64,000 nucleotides of DNA from Fischerella sp. PCC 9605 (lineage in GTDB: Bacteria; Cyanobacteriota; Cyanobacteriia; Cyanobacteriales; Nostocaceae): the NCBI RefSeq assembly GCF_000517105.1, contig NZ_ALVT01000034.1, positions 187,101 through 251,100 of the forward strand. The letters are read 5' to 3'. Of this stretch, positions 9,347 through 18,602 are shown one piece after another. Positions within the stretch are counted from its first letter, which is position 1, and each line of letters opens with the position of its first letter. The translations under genes and the position numbers were made by a program. The notes below the pieces were generated by a model that saw nothing but the letters and a program-made list of their open reading frames with translations, had not been told where the DNA came from and searched no databases.

Positions 9347-11482
9347 TTACACAACTGCCGTAGAACCGGGAACACCCGCTGGTAGAACTGTTGATTGAGT
9401 GCGTTGTGGTTCCCCAAGCATGACAATAGAACAGGTAAGTTGTCTAGCTAACTGAGTTGTGACATCACTAATAGCTAAACCACCTGGACTAGTGCGATTA
9501 CGTACAAAAGGTAGCACGACTAAATCATATAATCGTGCTGCCTGCAAGATGGCCTGAGCAACATTTTCATGAGCAATAATTTGAATCTCTGGTGGATTAG
9601 CTAAAGCTAATTTTGATACCAGTAGAGAAAGTTGCGATCGCCTCCACGCTATCTTGCTGGAACTAGTGCGGCGTTCGCATACATTCAACACGGTTACTTG
9701 CGCTTGATTTGCCTCTGCGAGCATCTGGGCAAATTGCATCGGTTGCAATGTTGGTGCCATTAAATTTTCTACTGGCACCAAGATCCGCTGAATTTTTTTC
9801 GGTGATTCTACCAAACGAGTCACCGCCACTGGGCAATGTGATGACCACAAAACACTATCAATCACATTACCGAATAAACGCGCCCTCAACCCAGTTCGTT
9901 TACCCCATCCCATCAAGATTAAATTAGCCTTTTGTTCGCGTGCCGATCTGCTAATTCCCTGTGCAAAGGCATCATCGATTCGCAGTAATGGTTCTGCTTC
10001 CACACCCAATACTTTACTCAAGGCCATAGCTTTAAGCAGCAAACGTTCGCTACGTTCTAGAGAGATCTCTAATTTAGGTGCATCCATATGAGCTGTTGCA
10101 GTGGCAATAGCTAACGGTATAATCCTGCCATTTGCCTGACGTGCCAATAACGCCGCCATTTCAATTAAATACTGCTGTGTTTGGGGATTATGGACTGGTA
10201 CAACGATAGTAAAAGGAGTGTTGTCTCTTTTTCCAGAATCGGTGTATGGTGGCGTTATTGACGGTTTTTCCTTCCCAATCGCGGAAGTCAAACCAACGGC
10301 AAACCGACTGCTCATCAACGAGCCTAGGGTTGATGTTAGCAACATTAAGGCGATCGCACTATTTAATAGTGTTGGCGATAGCAACTTATTCTGATACGCG
10401 ACTAAAGTTGCGGCTAATGTCACACCCACCTGGGGTAATGATAATGACCACATAGTTAACATTTCCTGCCAGTTGTAGTGGTAAAGTAACTTCGCCCCCA
10501 AAGCAGCGATAAATTTGCTGGCAATTAAACCTACTACAAGCAACAGCGTTAATTTAATTGTGGTGATACTGCTGAAAAGGGTAGGCAGATCAAAGAGCAA
10601 GCCTAAATGAACAAAGAAAATTGGAATGAATAGTACGCTACCAACAAACACCACTTTCTCTTTTACCGGGCCTTCGCCAACCGCCTCATTCACTGCCAAA
10701 CCAGCTAAAAAGGCTCCAACAATTTTTTCTACCCCTATCAATTGGGCACCTACGGCAGCAAGAAATACAGAAAGTAACACAAACAAGAACTGATTTCCCT
10801 CGTCGTCTCCCGAACGCCGAAAAAATTCTTTGCCTGCCCAATTGCAGCCAAGCAAAACAATAATGGTGTAAATAATTAGTGAATTAAATAAAGGAATGCT
10901 CTGCCAGAAACCCAAGTTTGCGGTGTTGGCAGCTAAACATAGGGCAAATACTAGTAGCGCACCTAAGTTCGTTAAAACCGTAGCCCCGATCGTCGTGCTG
11001 ACTGCTTCGTTGTTTATTACTCCCAAGCGATTAATGAGGGGATATGCTAAAAGCGTGTGGGAAGCCAAAATAGAACCAACTAGAACAGCCTCATTCCAGC
11101 CAAAGCCAAAACTCCGACCGATCAAGATTCCCACCATCAGAGGTATACTGAAGGTCAAGCAGCCAAAGCCGAAAACTTGACTTTTTTTGCGGCGGAACTG
11201 CTCTAAGTCAATTTCTAAGCCTGCTACAAACATCAAATAAATTAACCCAATGTCTGCAAGCAGGCTCATAACAGGCGATTCTGTCTGGAATATATTCCAG
11301 CCATAGGGACCAAGTACTACCCCCGATAGCACTAAACCTACCAGTCCCGGTAGTCGTAGTCGCTCAAATACGACGGGTACGACTAAAATGACCACCAGTA
11401 GAATGGCAAAGGGAATAATGGGTTCCTTGGTGAGAACTTGGGCAGTATCTTCAACAGCAAGAACTTGTGAGATCAGTTCCAT
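9347..11482 (-). CDS. Cation:proton antiporter (CPA2 family) with two universal stress domains
   Basis: A 711-residue inner-membrane Na+(K+)/H+ exchanger. Residues about 25-385 hold the 12 or so helices of a Na_H_exchanger (CPA2) domain, starting PIIPFAILLVVILVVP. The C-terminal 300 residues form two tandem UspA-like domains, from about TPFTIVVPVHNPQTQQY and from IQRILVPVENLMAP. The second includes an ATP-loop-like segment near LILMGWGKRTGLRARLFG. Fusion of CPA2 antiporters to Usp domains is common in cyanobacteria, and nucleotide sensing by the Usp part is plausible but inferred. It is monocistronic by layout. Confidence 0.9.
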   Translation of the reverse strand: MELISQVLAVEDTAQVLTKEPIIPFAILLVVILVVPVVFERLRLPGLVGLVLSGVVLGPYGWNIFQTESPVMSLLADIGLIYLMFVAGLEIDLEQFRRKKSQVFGFGCLTFSIPLMVGILIGRSFGFGWNEAVLVGSILASHTLLAYPLINRLGVINNEAVSTTIGATVLTNLGALLVFALCLAANTANLGFWQSIPLFNSLIIYTIIVLLGCNWAGKEFFRRSGDDEGNQFLFVLLSVFLAAVGAQLIGVEKIVGAFLAGLAVNEAVGEGPVKEKVVFVGSVLFIPIFFVHLGLLFDLPTLFSSITTIKLTLLLVVGLIASKFIAALGAKLLYHYNWQEMLTMWSLSLPQVGVTLAATLVAYQNKLLSPTLLNSAIALMLLTSTLGSLMSSRFAVGLTSAIGKEKPSITPPYTDSGKRDNTPFTIVVPVHNPQTQQYLIEMAALLARQANGRIIPLAIATATAHMDAPKLEISLERSERLLLKAMALSKVLGVEAEPLLRIDDAFAQGISRSAREQKANLILMGWGKRTGLRARLFGNVIDSVLWSSHCPVAVTRLVESPKKIQRILVPVENLMAPTLQPMQFAQMLAEANQAQVTVLNVCERRTSSSKIAWRRSQLSLLVSKLALANPPEIQIIAHENVAQAILQAARLYDLVVLPFVRNRTSPGGLAISDVTTQLARQLTCSIVMLGEPQRTQSTVLPAGVPGSTAVV

Positions 11483-11733
11483 AGGTAGGACTTGCAGGGG
11501 TGATGGTGGGACTGTGATTCTCTTAGGGCAATCCTCGAATCACGATCAAAGGTCGGGGTATAAGGGTATATGGATTCAAGGGTGTAGAAGAGCAAGAAAT
11601 ATCTTGTTCATCTAAACCCCTACACCCCTAACCACTTATACCCCTAGTGACGAAATAACAGCAGAAGCCACCTGGACGATAAATATCAAAATTTTACTTA
11701 CACTAACTAAGCAATTATCTAGGAACGAACTAC

Positions 11734-12390
11734 CTATGGGTGGATTTGACTCAAAATGAACCGCAGGCGATCGTAGTCGTCTTTGAGCAATACGCTCAGG
11801 GTACGTCCGGCTTGTATGAGCCATTCTCGATCAGCTTTACGTAACTGATATACCTCGCGAATGGCTGCTGCGGTCAAAGAATCTACTGGCGCACTGTTGA
11901 CAAAAAGCAGTGTCCGCAAAAAATCTAGCTGTTCGGTAAATTTAATTATCGCTTCACTTTCGCATCGATAAACTGGTTGATGAATTTGCGGTGGACGAGG
12001 AGGTAAATACTGATACAGTCGAGCACTAGAACCCCGTATATTGGAGCCTGTTGCAAAGCCTACGATCGCAGCACGAAATTCGGTTTTGAGCATGGCGAAT
12101 ATCTGGGGTTGTTCCTCTCGCAACTCCTGTAGCGACAATCCTAGAGCCACTGGTCTGTGTACGGAATCGATGGGCATAGTCGTGGCATGGTAGACCACAG
12201 CATACACTTGATTGCCTGATTCTTCATCCACAGAAAAAACCCAACTGCCAAAGGGAGGCATGGGAGGAAAGCTCAAGTCTTCCGGTTCCAGACACTGGGC
12301 TAAAAACTCACAAGTAGTAGTTTCGACCACCTCCGCAAAGTGGTTGGGGTGGCGATCGCCTCTGTTAAATTGTGGCAGGGGAAGACGCAT
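11734..12390 (-). CDS. Cyanobacterial HAS-barrel-type conserved protein
   Basis: A 218-residue soluble protein of unknown function. It begins MRLPLPQFNRGDRHPNHFAE and carries the strongly conserved FLAQCLEPEDLSFPPMPPFG. The N-terminal half looks like a beta-barrel of the HAS type known from HerA-family ATPases. The C-terminal half is helical (TAAAIREVYQLRKADREW). I recognise the sequence as a conserved cyanobacterial family, and the HAS-barrel label is from memory. The start is ATG 12390; an upstream TTG at 12399 falls inside a tandem repeat and is less likely. No catalytic motif is visible. Confidence 0.7.
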   Translation of the reverse strand: MRLPLPQFNRGDRHPNHFAEVVETTTCEFLAQCLEPEDLSFPPMPPFGSWVFSVDEESGNQVYAVVYHATTMPIDSVHRPVALGLSLQELREEQPQIFAMLKTEFRAAIVGFATGSNIRGSSARLYQYLPPRPPQIHQPVYRCESEAIIKFTEQLDFLRTLLFVNSAPVDSLTAAAIREVYQLRKADREWLIQAGRTLSVLLKDDYDRLRFILSQIHP

Positions 12391-12395
12391 AGTTA

Positions 12396-12440
12396 TCAAA
12401 AGTCACGCATTCAAAAGTCACGCATTCAAAAGTCAAGAGT
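12396..12440. repeat. 15-base tandem repeat, about 2.7 copies
   Basis: TCAAAAGTCACGCAT occurs at 12396-12410 and 12411-12425, followed by a partial third unit. It sits directly upstream of the HAS-barrel gene start, where the minus-strand ribosome binding site should be. Confidence 0.9.
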
Positions 12441-12482
12441 CACAATGTTATGAACTATTGACTCTTGACTCTGGACTTTGGA

Positions 12483-12680
12483 CTATTTTGCTTTTTTACG
12501 TCCGGCTGTTGTCTCTACAGGTTCTAGTTCTGAGAGACGAAAGGTAATTAATTTATCCCAGTTACCACCTTCAAACAGTACGGCGACCTTGCCATCACTT
12601 ACCCGTTGCACGAGTCCTTCATAGCGATAATAGGTATCTTTCGGATTCTTGACGCGAACAGTTGCTCCTGGCAGGATCAT
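12483..12680 (-). CDS. ndhS: NAD(P)H dehydrogenase-like complex subunit NdhS
   Basis: A 65-residue SH3-like protein that forms part of the ferredoxin-docking site of the cyanobacterial NDH-1 complex on the thylakoid membrane. The sequence [19 protein letters not shown] and the following [20 protein letters not shown] and [16 protein letters not shown] closely match the Ssl0352/NdhS family as I remember it. Length is normal. The basic tail GRKKAK is variable in the family. It lies between the HAS-barrel gene and rodA on the same strand, each separated by repeats. Confidence 0.88.
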   Translation of the reverse strand: MILPGATVRVKNPKDTYYRYEGLVQRVSDGKVAVLFEGGNWDKLITFRLSELEPVETTAGRKKAK

Positions 12681-12737
12681 GATTTTTACTCTCTAGGTTT
12701 CCTGTTAATAGCTTAATACTTGTGACTGGTCATTGGT

Positions 12738-12800
12738 TAGTTGTTGGTAGTTGGTTGTTGGTTGTTAGAACCAACAACAAACAACAAACAACAAACAACA
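12738..12800. repeat. GTTGGTA / AACAACA inverted heptamer repeats
   Basis: TTGTTGG-type units (12740-12768) and AACAAAC-type units (12770-12800) can pair into a hairpin between rodA and ndhS. Confidence 0.75.
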
Positions 12801-12809
12801 CACAAAGGA

Positions 12810-14123
12810 TTAATATTTCTGCTTTTGGCGAAAATTAGCCACAGACTCGACTATTCCCAAGGCAATAAAGTTTTTCAACATAGCAGAACGCCCGTAACTC
12901 ATCCAAGGTAAGGGAATTCCTGCTACTGGCGCTAAACCAACAGTCATGCCAATGTTGACAATCATCTGAAACACGATCATGGACAAAACACCAATAGCTA
13001 ATAATGAGCCAAAATTATCTTTGGCAGTTTGGGCAACGTGTAACAGGCGCAGACAAATTAAGCAGAAGACAAAGAGCAATATCAAACAGCCAATGAAACC
13101 GAATTCTTCTCCCACGGCAGAGAAGATAAAATCTGTGTGCTGTTCGGGAACGAAATTCAACTGAGTCATCGGACCTTTGAAAAGACCCCATCCCCACCAC
13201 TCACCAGCACCAATGGCAATGCGAGATTGGATTTGGTGATAAGCAGCGCCGAGGGGATCGGCTTTGGGGTTCATGAATGAAGTGAGTCGGTCTTTTTGAT
13301 AGTCTTTCAGCACGTGGTTCCAAATAAACAGTCCTAATTCGCCACCCAGCATATTCAGACTCCATGCACCGATAGCGCCAAAGTTATATTTTCGCCAAGG
13401 GAGGGTACGCCAGCCAACAATCCCCATGATTACTGACCAAACTAACCCTAACGGGCCGAAAGTAATGTCTTTGGAGAAAGCGATCGCAAAGGGCCAGGGT
13501 ATGCTAAACAAAATCGCGGCAAAAATCGGAGAAATCATTAGTATCAACCAGCCTGGGTTAGCATTTGCCCAGTACAACATCCCCAAGACGATCGCACCAA
13601 ATACTAGTGATGTTGCCAAGTCTGGTTGCAAAAATACCAATCCCCAAGGAATGGCAGTAATTGCCAAAGCGCGGAAAACGCTATCAAGGCTAGAAGCAGT
13701 GCGTTTGTGTAGCAAAGCGGCTAGGGTGATAATGATCCCGATTTTGGCAAATTCTGAAGGCTGGATGTTGAAACCAAAGATGTTGATCCACCGTTGTGCG
13801 CCTTTAGCACTGTGACCAATTACCATGACTGCGATCAAGCTGATGTTGGTAATTGTGTATGTCACCCAATGCCATTGGAGTAGATTTTCATAACGAAAGC
13901 GGGCCAGCATCAAGGCGATCGCGCAACCAATAGCACCAATCAGCCAGTGCCACCACCAGTCGGTGAGTCCCTGGTTCAATTCGGTACTGCGGATCATGAT
14001 GCCACCAAATATGGTCAAACCTACGGGCAAACAAAATAACAGCCAGTCCATTTGCTGCCAAGGTTTAAACCAATATTTCCAGCGAATTTGCAAGAGGGGA
14101 GAGCGTGACCTTTTTAACAACAT
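12810..14123 (-). CDS. rodA: Rod shape-determining SEDS glycosyltransferase RodA
   Basis: A polytopic plasma-membrane peptidoglycan polymerase of the SEDS family that works with a class B PBP during lateral wall growth. It has 437 residues and about ten hydrophobic segments. Family landmarks include AKGAQRWINIFGFNIQPSEFAKIG near 110-133, the FLQPDLATSLVF segment, the RIAIGAGEWWGWG loop, and the C-terminal PEQHTDFIFSAVGEEFGFIG and PLPWMSYGRSAML. The NQGLTDW N-terminus and length distinguish it from ftsW at 45.7-46.9 kb. All conserved charged residues of the family appear present. Confidence 0.93.
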   Translation of the reverse strand: MLLKRSRSPLLQIRWKYWFKPWQQMDWLLFCLPVGLTIFGGIMIRSTELNQGLTDWWWHWLIGAIGCAIALMLARFRYENLLQWHWVTYTITNISLIAVMVIGHSAKGAQRWINIFGFNIQPSEFAKIGIIITLAALLHKRTASSLDSVFRALAITAIPWGLVFLQPDLATSLVFGAIVLGMLYWANANPGWLILMISPIFAAILFSIPWPFAIAFSKDITFGPLGLVWSVIMGIVGWRTLPWRKYNFGAIGAWSLNMLGGELGLFIWNHVLKDYQKDRLTSFMNPKADPLGAAYHQIQSRIAIGAGEWWGWGLFKGPMTQLNFVPEQHTDFIFSAVGEEFGFIGCLILLFVFCLICLRLLHVAQTAKDNFGSLLAIGVLSMIVFQMIVNIGMTVGLAPVAGIPLPWMSYGRSAMLKNFIALGIVESVANFRQKQKY

Positions 14124-14225
14124 GGGGGGATTGTAGACTCTTAGTTTTTAGATTTTAAATTTACTGACTACTAAAAGTCTGTATTCCGACCCATAGTTTG
14201 TTACCCAGACAAAAATTACAATTTC

Positions 14226-15296
14226 TTATGTAAGGGCAGCAACTGATACTTTGCCTGCGATTATTTGGGCGATCGCCTTGAATGCTTTGGCACTGGCTGA
14301 ATCTGGATCGGCTGCAACTATTGGTACACCACTGTCTCCGCCGATGCGCGTGGAAATTTCTAATGGTATGCACCCCAACAACGGCACTCCCAACTCTGCC
14401 GCTGTTTTAGAGCCACCACCAGATCCAAAAATGTCATACTGCTTATCCGGCATATCCGGGGGAATGAAATAACTCATGTTTTCGACTATCCCCAAGACAG
14501 GTACGTGCATTTGCTGAAACATTCGCAAACCTTTGCGAGAATCTAACAAAGCGACAGTTTGCGGTGTCGTTACAATCACTGCTCCTGCCATTGGCACTGC
14601 TTGTGTCAATGTTAACTGAGCATCCCCTGTTCCCGGTGGCATATCGACAATCATATAGTCCAGTTCTCCCCATTGCACTTGATAGAGAAACTGGCGAATT
14701 ACCCCATTCAGCATTGGCCCGCGCCAAATCACAGGCTGATCGCGGTCAATCAAAAAGCCCATTGATACTAGTTTGACGCCATGATTGAAAGCAGGCTCCA
14801 ATACTTCTCCTTTCTCCGAGGAGCGCACTACAATCTGAGCATCAGCTAATCCCAGCATCGTAGGATCGTTAGGCCCGTAAATATCCGCATCAAGCAAACC
14901 TACCTTCGCCCCAGATTGTGCCAGAGCGACTGCTACATTCACAGCCACCGTACTTTTACCGACGCCGCCTTTACCACTAGAAATGGCGATAATATTCTTT
15001 ACACCAGTCACGCCTGTGCGATCGGGTAAACTTTTTTGCTGGGGTGTTTCTGCTGTTACTTCTACGGATACATCCGTAACACCTGGTAAAGTTTTCACCG
15101 CTTTTTGACAGTCTTCCACGATGAATTCACGTAACGGGCAGGCAGGTGTAGTCAACACCAAAGTAAAATTTACTTTGCCTCCGTCAATTTTAATGTTGCG
15201 AATCATATTCATTTCTACCAGACTTTTGCGGAGTTCTGGGTCTTGTACCGGTCGCAACACTTCTAAGACTGAGCGAGAATCGAGGACATTATTCAT
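14226..15296 (-). CDS. Mrp/NBP35-type Fe-S cluster carrier ATPase
   Basis: A 356-residue P-loop ATPase (ApbC/Mrp family) thought to carry and deliver iron-sulfur clusters. The N-terminal MIP18/DUF59-like domain (about 5-85: LDSRSVLEVLRPVQDPELRKS) is followed by the deviant Walker A ISSGKGGVGKSTVAVN at about 106-121. The Walker B-like DADIYGPNDPT and the VDMPPGTGDAQLT segment follow, all typical of the family. The C-terminal CxxC of eukaryotic homologues is not seen. It is monocistronic by layout and ends near an IR-free gap before rodA. Confidence 0.92.
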   Translation of the reverse strand: MNNVLDSRSVLEVLRPVQDPELRKSLVEMNMIRNIKIDGGKVNFTLVLTTPACPLREFIVEDCQKAVKTLPGVTDVSVEVTAETPQQKSLPDRTGVTGVKNIIAISSGKGGVGKSTVAVNVAVALAQSGAKVGLLDADIYGPNDPTMLGLADAQIVVRSSEKGEVLEPAFNHGVKLVSMGFLIDRDQPVIWRGPMLNGVIRQFLYQVQWGELDYMIVDMPPGTGDAQLTLTQAVPMAGAVIVTTPQTVALLDSRKGLRMFQQMHVPVLGIVENMSYFIPPDMPDKQYDIFGSGGGSKTAAELGVPLLGCIPLEISTRIGGDSGVPIVAADPDSASAKAFKAIAQIIAGKVSVAALT

Positions 15297-15379
15297 AGTG
15301 TTTTTACCCTTACTGCCGCAACATTATTTAACAAACAGCAATGATTATCTAGTTATCTACTTGCATCTTAACTTTGTTG

Positions 15380-15406
15380 GGTAATAGGTAATAGGTAATA
15401 GGTAAT
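15380..15406. repeat. GGTAATA heptamer repeat
   Basis: Three GGTAATA units and a partial fourth lie upstream of the Mrp gene. A complementary ATTACCC run follows at 15434-15448, so the region can fold. Confidence 0.75.
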
Positions 15407-15459
15407 TGAGAAGACTTATTCTTTCCATTACTCATTACCCATTACCCCTTATTCCTTAC

Positions 15460-15984
15460 CTAAAAATCAAAACAACTATCCTTGAGTGGTTTCCCTTTCC
15501 CTGAAACTGCTGATAATGTCCCTTTTTCAACTGCCTCGATTAAAGCTTTGGCGACGCGATCGGCGTAAGGACGAGAAAATGACCAAATCAAGGGCGATAA
15601 CCAACCGCGTAGTGTAACAGAATATGACAAATAGGTACCGCAAAGGGTAGACTCTATAGTGTAAGTGATTCGTTCTTCAACACCAGGAATCGCCAATATT
15701 CTGATACTCAGTAACTCTCTGGGATTGACGCGCTCTACAAAAATACGTATCGGAATTGGTGAAAAACGTGTCACCGCTTGATAAATTAATCCTGGTTTGG
15801 GTACTAATCCATAAGGGACGTTCGTGCTTTTGAGAAGTGGATGCCAGGAGACGTCTGCCAAGTTAACTAGCTTTTGCCACAGTTCATCAACAGAAGCAGA
15901 ACTAATCTCGCGATAAGTTCGTATTAGAGAAGCGCAAAACCGACGACGTTTGCGGTGGATGAAGTTGGGCAACCAAGCTCGCAT
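15460..15984 (-). CDS. SRPBCC (START-like) family protein
   Basis: A 174-residue protein with the SRPBCC helix-grip pattern: ISSASVDELWQKLVNLADVSWHPLL at the N-terminus, then beta strands through GLIYQAVTRF and RILAIPGVEERITYTIEST, and a long C-terminal helix PYADRVAKALIEAVEKG. This is the polyketide-cyclase/dehydrase-like ligand-binding fold. The basic N-terminus (RKRRRF) has no signal peptide pattern. Ligand and role are unknown. It is convergent with nothing and faces away from hemF. Confidence 0.75.
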   Translation of the reverse strand: MRAWLPNFIHRKRRRFCASLIRTYREISSASVDELWQKLVNLADVSWHPLLKSTNVPYGLVPKPGLIYQAVTRFSPIPIRIFVERVNPRELLSIRILAIPGVEERITYTIESTLCGTYLSYSVTLRGWLSPLIWSFSRPYADRVAKALIEAVEKGTLSAVSGKGKPLKDSCFDF

Positions 15985-16047
15985 TTTCCTAATCCTCTTC
16001 GCTACATGCTTTCTGGTAACTCTTGCATGATGGATGGGTATTGGGTA

Positions 16048-16205
16048 TTGGGGAATGGGGATTGGGGATTGGGTAAAGGGTAAAGGGTAAAGGGTAAAGG
16101 GTAAAGGGTAAAGGAATATTACTACCCTTTCAGCCTTCCTCCTTTACCCTTCCCCCTCTTGTTTTTTCCCATGCCCTTTGTCCCATGCCCCTTAACCCTT
16201 TCCAG
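16048..16205. repeat. Composite repeat copy A with six GGGTAAA heptamers
   Basis: GGGGATTGGG leads into six perfect GGGTAAA units (16071-16112), then GGAATATTA, CCTTTCAGCCTTCC, CCCTTCCCCCTCTTG and repeated CATGCCC-type units. The same arrangement recurs at 54595 and 58472. Confidence 0.85.
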
Positions 16206-16616
16206 TCCCTAGTTCTTAGTCTCTAGTCCCCATTCTCCTTGAAACTTCTGATGCCTGAGGTAACAACCCTGCAAGAGAAACCATATTTTTTCTACTTTTT
16301 ATAAATACTATTAATCAGCACCCGATATCTTCCTACCTACTGCGGAAATGCACAGAAAAATTTGGTGTGCGATTATACTGTTTTACTTTGATTTTGGTGA
16401 ATAGGGTCTCCACAGTAAAATTTGGGCTAAATTCAGACATAGCATTTAGGTTTTACCAAAGTAATTTTTTTGTCAAAGTAGCCCGCTTTTGAATTACTTA
16501 CAAGGTCAAAAGTGCTTATAGACTAATTCGCCAAAGTAGAGTATTCATACCAGAATATTTACATTTAGAAAAGAAGTTGAAAAAAATCAATCAATATACA
16601 AGCCTATACGCATTTG
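16206..16616. other. Non-coding region upstream of a candidate small RNA
   Basis: I see no coding frame. A -10-like TATACG at 16605-16610 precedes the candidate RNA. Otherwise it is AT-rich DNA without clear repeats. Confidence 0.4.
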
Positions 16617-16695
16617 AGAGAAAATAACTCTAGTCATGCCCACCCACTGCCTGAATGCTTGATCCTCAAGAGAAAAGCAAGGTGGGCATTTTTAG
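16617..16695 (+). ncRNA. Candidate small RNA ending in an orphan terminator
   Basis: A strong plus-strand terminator has no gene before it for more than 10 kb on this strand. ATGCCCACC (16636-16644) pairs with GGTGGGCAT (16681-16689), followed by TTTTTA. An inner stem TGCTT (16656-16660) with AAGCA (16675-16679) extends it. With a start near 16617 the RNA would be about 80 nt. It could alternatively be a leader attenuator for hemF, which starts 84 bases downstream. Confidence 0.45.
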
Positions 16696-16778
16696 CCGAA
16701 TTGTTGGCTGCTGCTGTGGTGGGTTCTTAGTTAAAAAATTGTTGCTTTTTGCAAATAGTTATTTAGGTTGTTGAATTT

Positions 16779-17825
16779 ATGGTGACTAACTCTCAAAGAC
16801 CGGCTTTACCAGTAGAATCATCTGCATCTTTACCACCAACTGACGCTAAAGCTAGGGTCAGTGAGTTTATGAAAAGTTTACAAGACGAAATTACCCAAGC
16901 TTTAGAAAAATTGGATGGTGTAGGTAAATTTCAGGAAGATTCTTGGGAACGTCCGGAGGGAGGCGGTGGGCGATCGCGCGTGATGCGAGAAGGCGCAATC
17001 TTTGAACAAGGTGGTGTAAATTTTTCTGAAGTTTGGGGTTCCCATTTACCGCCTTCAATTCTCGCACAACGCCCAGAAGCAAAAGGACATGATTTCTATG
17101 CCACAGGCACTTCAATGGTGTTGCATCCCCGCAATCCTTACGTACCCACCGTTCACCTCAATTATCGCTATTTTGAAGCAGGCCCGGTATGGTGGTTTGG
17201 TGGTGGTGCCGATCTGACCCCCTATTATCCCTTTGCTGAAGATGCCATTCATTTCCATCAAACATTCAAGCAAGCCTGTGATGCTCATCACTCAGAGTAT
17301 TACCCAGTCTTTAAACGCTGGTGTGATGAGTATTTTTACTTAAAGCATCGGGGGGAGACGCGGGGCGTTGGTGGTCTGTTTTTTGATTATCAAGATGGTC
17401 AAGGTGCTTTATATCGCGGTCCTCATACTGATAGCGAAGCTGCTAAGTACAGCAACCAATTGGGAACTATTGCACCACGCAGTTGGGAAGATTTGTTTGC
17501 CTTTGTGCAAAGCTGCGGCAAAGCCTTTTTAAGCGCCTACCTACCAATCGCAGAGCAGCGACACAAGATGGAATATGGCGATCGCCAACGCAATTTTCAA
17601 CTGTACCGCCGGGGACGGTATGTAGAATTTAATCTAGTTTATGACCGAGGTACAATTTTTGGACTGCAAACCAACGGTCGTACCGAATCAATTTTGATGT
17701 CCCTACCTCCCCTAGTACGGTGGGAATACGGCTACAAGCCTGAGCCAAACTCACCCGAAGCCGAGTTGTACGAAACCTTCCTCAAACCCCAAGACTGGGT
17801 AAACTGGACACCAAGCCATACGTAA
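16779..17825 (+). CDS. hemF: Oxygen-dependent coproporphyrinogen III oxidase
   Basis: Aerobic oxidative decarboxylation of coproporphyrinogen III to protoporphyrinogen IX, in haem and chlorophyll synthesis. The 348-residue protein has hallmark stretches: [57 protein letters not shown] and [30 protein letters not shown] (as two adjacent pieces). Length is normal with a short variable N-terminus. Transcription may be linked to the hairpin ending at 16695. A perfect 10-bp hairpin follows the stop. Confidence 0.97.
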   Translation: MVTNSQRPALPVESSASLPPTDAKARVSEFMKSLQDEITQALEKLDGVGKFQEDSWERPEGGGGRSRVMREGAIFEQGGVNFSEVWGSHLPPSILAQRPEAKGHDFYATGTSMVLHPRNPYVPTVHLNYRYFEAGPVWWFGGGADLTPYYPFAEDAIHFHQTFKQACDAHHSEYYPVFKRWCDEYFYLKHRGETRGVGGLFFDYQDGQGALYRGPHTDSEAAKYSNQLGTIAPRSWEDLFAFVQSCGKAFLSAYLPIAEQRHKMEYGDRQRNFQLYRRGRYVEFNLVYDRGTIFGLQTNGRTESILMSLPPLVRWEYGYKPEPNSPEAELYETFLKPQDWVNWTPSHT

Positions 17826-17882
17826 AGAGTGTGAGTTAAACTACTAAAGGAAAGCACTAAGCAATCAAGGTGACAGTTGTTG

Positions 17883-17909
17883 CTGTAGCTTGCTAATTTC
17901 AAGCTACAG
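17883..17909 (+). terminator. Perfect 10-bp hairpin downstream of hemF
   Basis: CTGTAGCTTG and CAAGCTACAG with a 7-base loop, 57 bases after the hemF stop. No T-run follows, so it may be a 3'-end stabiliser rather than a true terminator. Confidence 0.55.
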
Positions 17910-18000
17910 AATCAATCCACCCGTTGCAAGTGAGTAACATAATTAACCAATACCATTCCGTCCATCTCCTTTCAATTAAGAGGGATAAGTGGTTATGGGG

Positions 18001-18140
18001 ATGTTAGTGGTTAGTGTTTGTTGTTTGTTGTTTGTTGTTTGTTGTACCCTGCGGGAAGCCGAGTAAAGCGCGTCTATGGAACAACTAACAACAATCAACT
18101 ATCAACTAACAACCAGCAACCAACAACTAACAACTAGTCA
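18001..18140. repeat. GTTTGTT / AACAACT heptamer repeats with a short palindromic insert
   Basis: GTTTGTT units (18014-18043) are followed by a GCGGGAAGCCGAGTAAAGCG insert, a dispersed palindromic motif, then AACTAAC/CAACAAC units up to 18138. They lie directly upstream of the STAS gene. Confidence 0.75.
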
Positions 18141-18167
18141 ATATTGAGAATGCCAAGGGGAGGCTCA

Positions 18168-18536
18168 GTGATCGACATAGACCAAAAAACTTATACAACT
18201 CAGGACGGTAATACCGTTATCGTCTTGACACCCACAGGCCGCCTGGATATTACCACAGCATGGCAATTTCGCTTGAAATTGCAGGAGTGTATTTCCAAAC
18301 TCAGCCGTCATGTGGTTGTGAATTTAGGTCAAGTGAATTTTATTGACAGTTCTGGGCTGACTTCTCTGGTGGCAGGAATGCGCGATGCTGATAAAGTTAA
18401 AGGCAGTTTTCGTATCTGTAATGTCCACCCAGAAGCCAAACTGGTGTTTGAAGTAACGATGATGGACACGGTATTTGAAATCTTTGAAACGGAGGAGGAA
18501 GCTTTAGAAGGTGTACCTCGTAGTATTGCCAGCTAG
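18168..18536 (+). CDS. STAS-domain anti-sigma factor antagonist
   Basis: A 122-residue single STAS domain protein. It has the beta-strand GNTVIVLTPTGRLDITTAW and the phospho-acceptor region NLGQVNFIDSSGLTSLVAG, where the serine of D-S-S-G-L is the usual site phosphorylated by an anti-sigma kinase. It probably acts in a partner-switching pathway, but no kinase or phosphatase partner is next to it. I chose the GTG at 18168 because AGGGGAGG (18156-18163) lies 4 bases before it. In-frame ATG 18150 and TTG 18144 would overlap that ribosome binding site. Confidence 0.9.
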   Translation: MIDIDQKTYTTQDGNTVIVLTPTGRLDITTAWQFRLKLQECISKLSRHVVVNLGQVNFIDSSGLTSLVAGMRDADKVKGSFRICNVHPEAKLVFEVTMMDTVFEIFETEEEALEGVPRSIAS

Positions 18537-18602
18537 TTCAAAGTCAAATATGAATAGTGAAGAGTCCAAAATAGAGACACTTCATAATTCATAATTCATA
18601 AT

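Noticed and set aside
9130-9363. Plus-strand open frame of 77 codons upstream of uxs
   Set aside because: AT-rich composition, ends in heptamer repeats, and overlaps the antiporter stop.
12483-12680. The 65-residue protein as an unknown SH3-like protein
   Set aside because: Its sequence matches the NdhS family across its length, so it was named as such.
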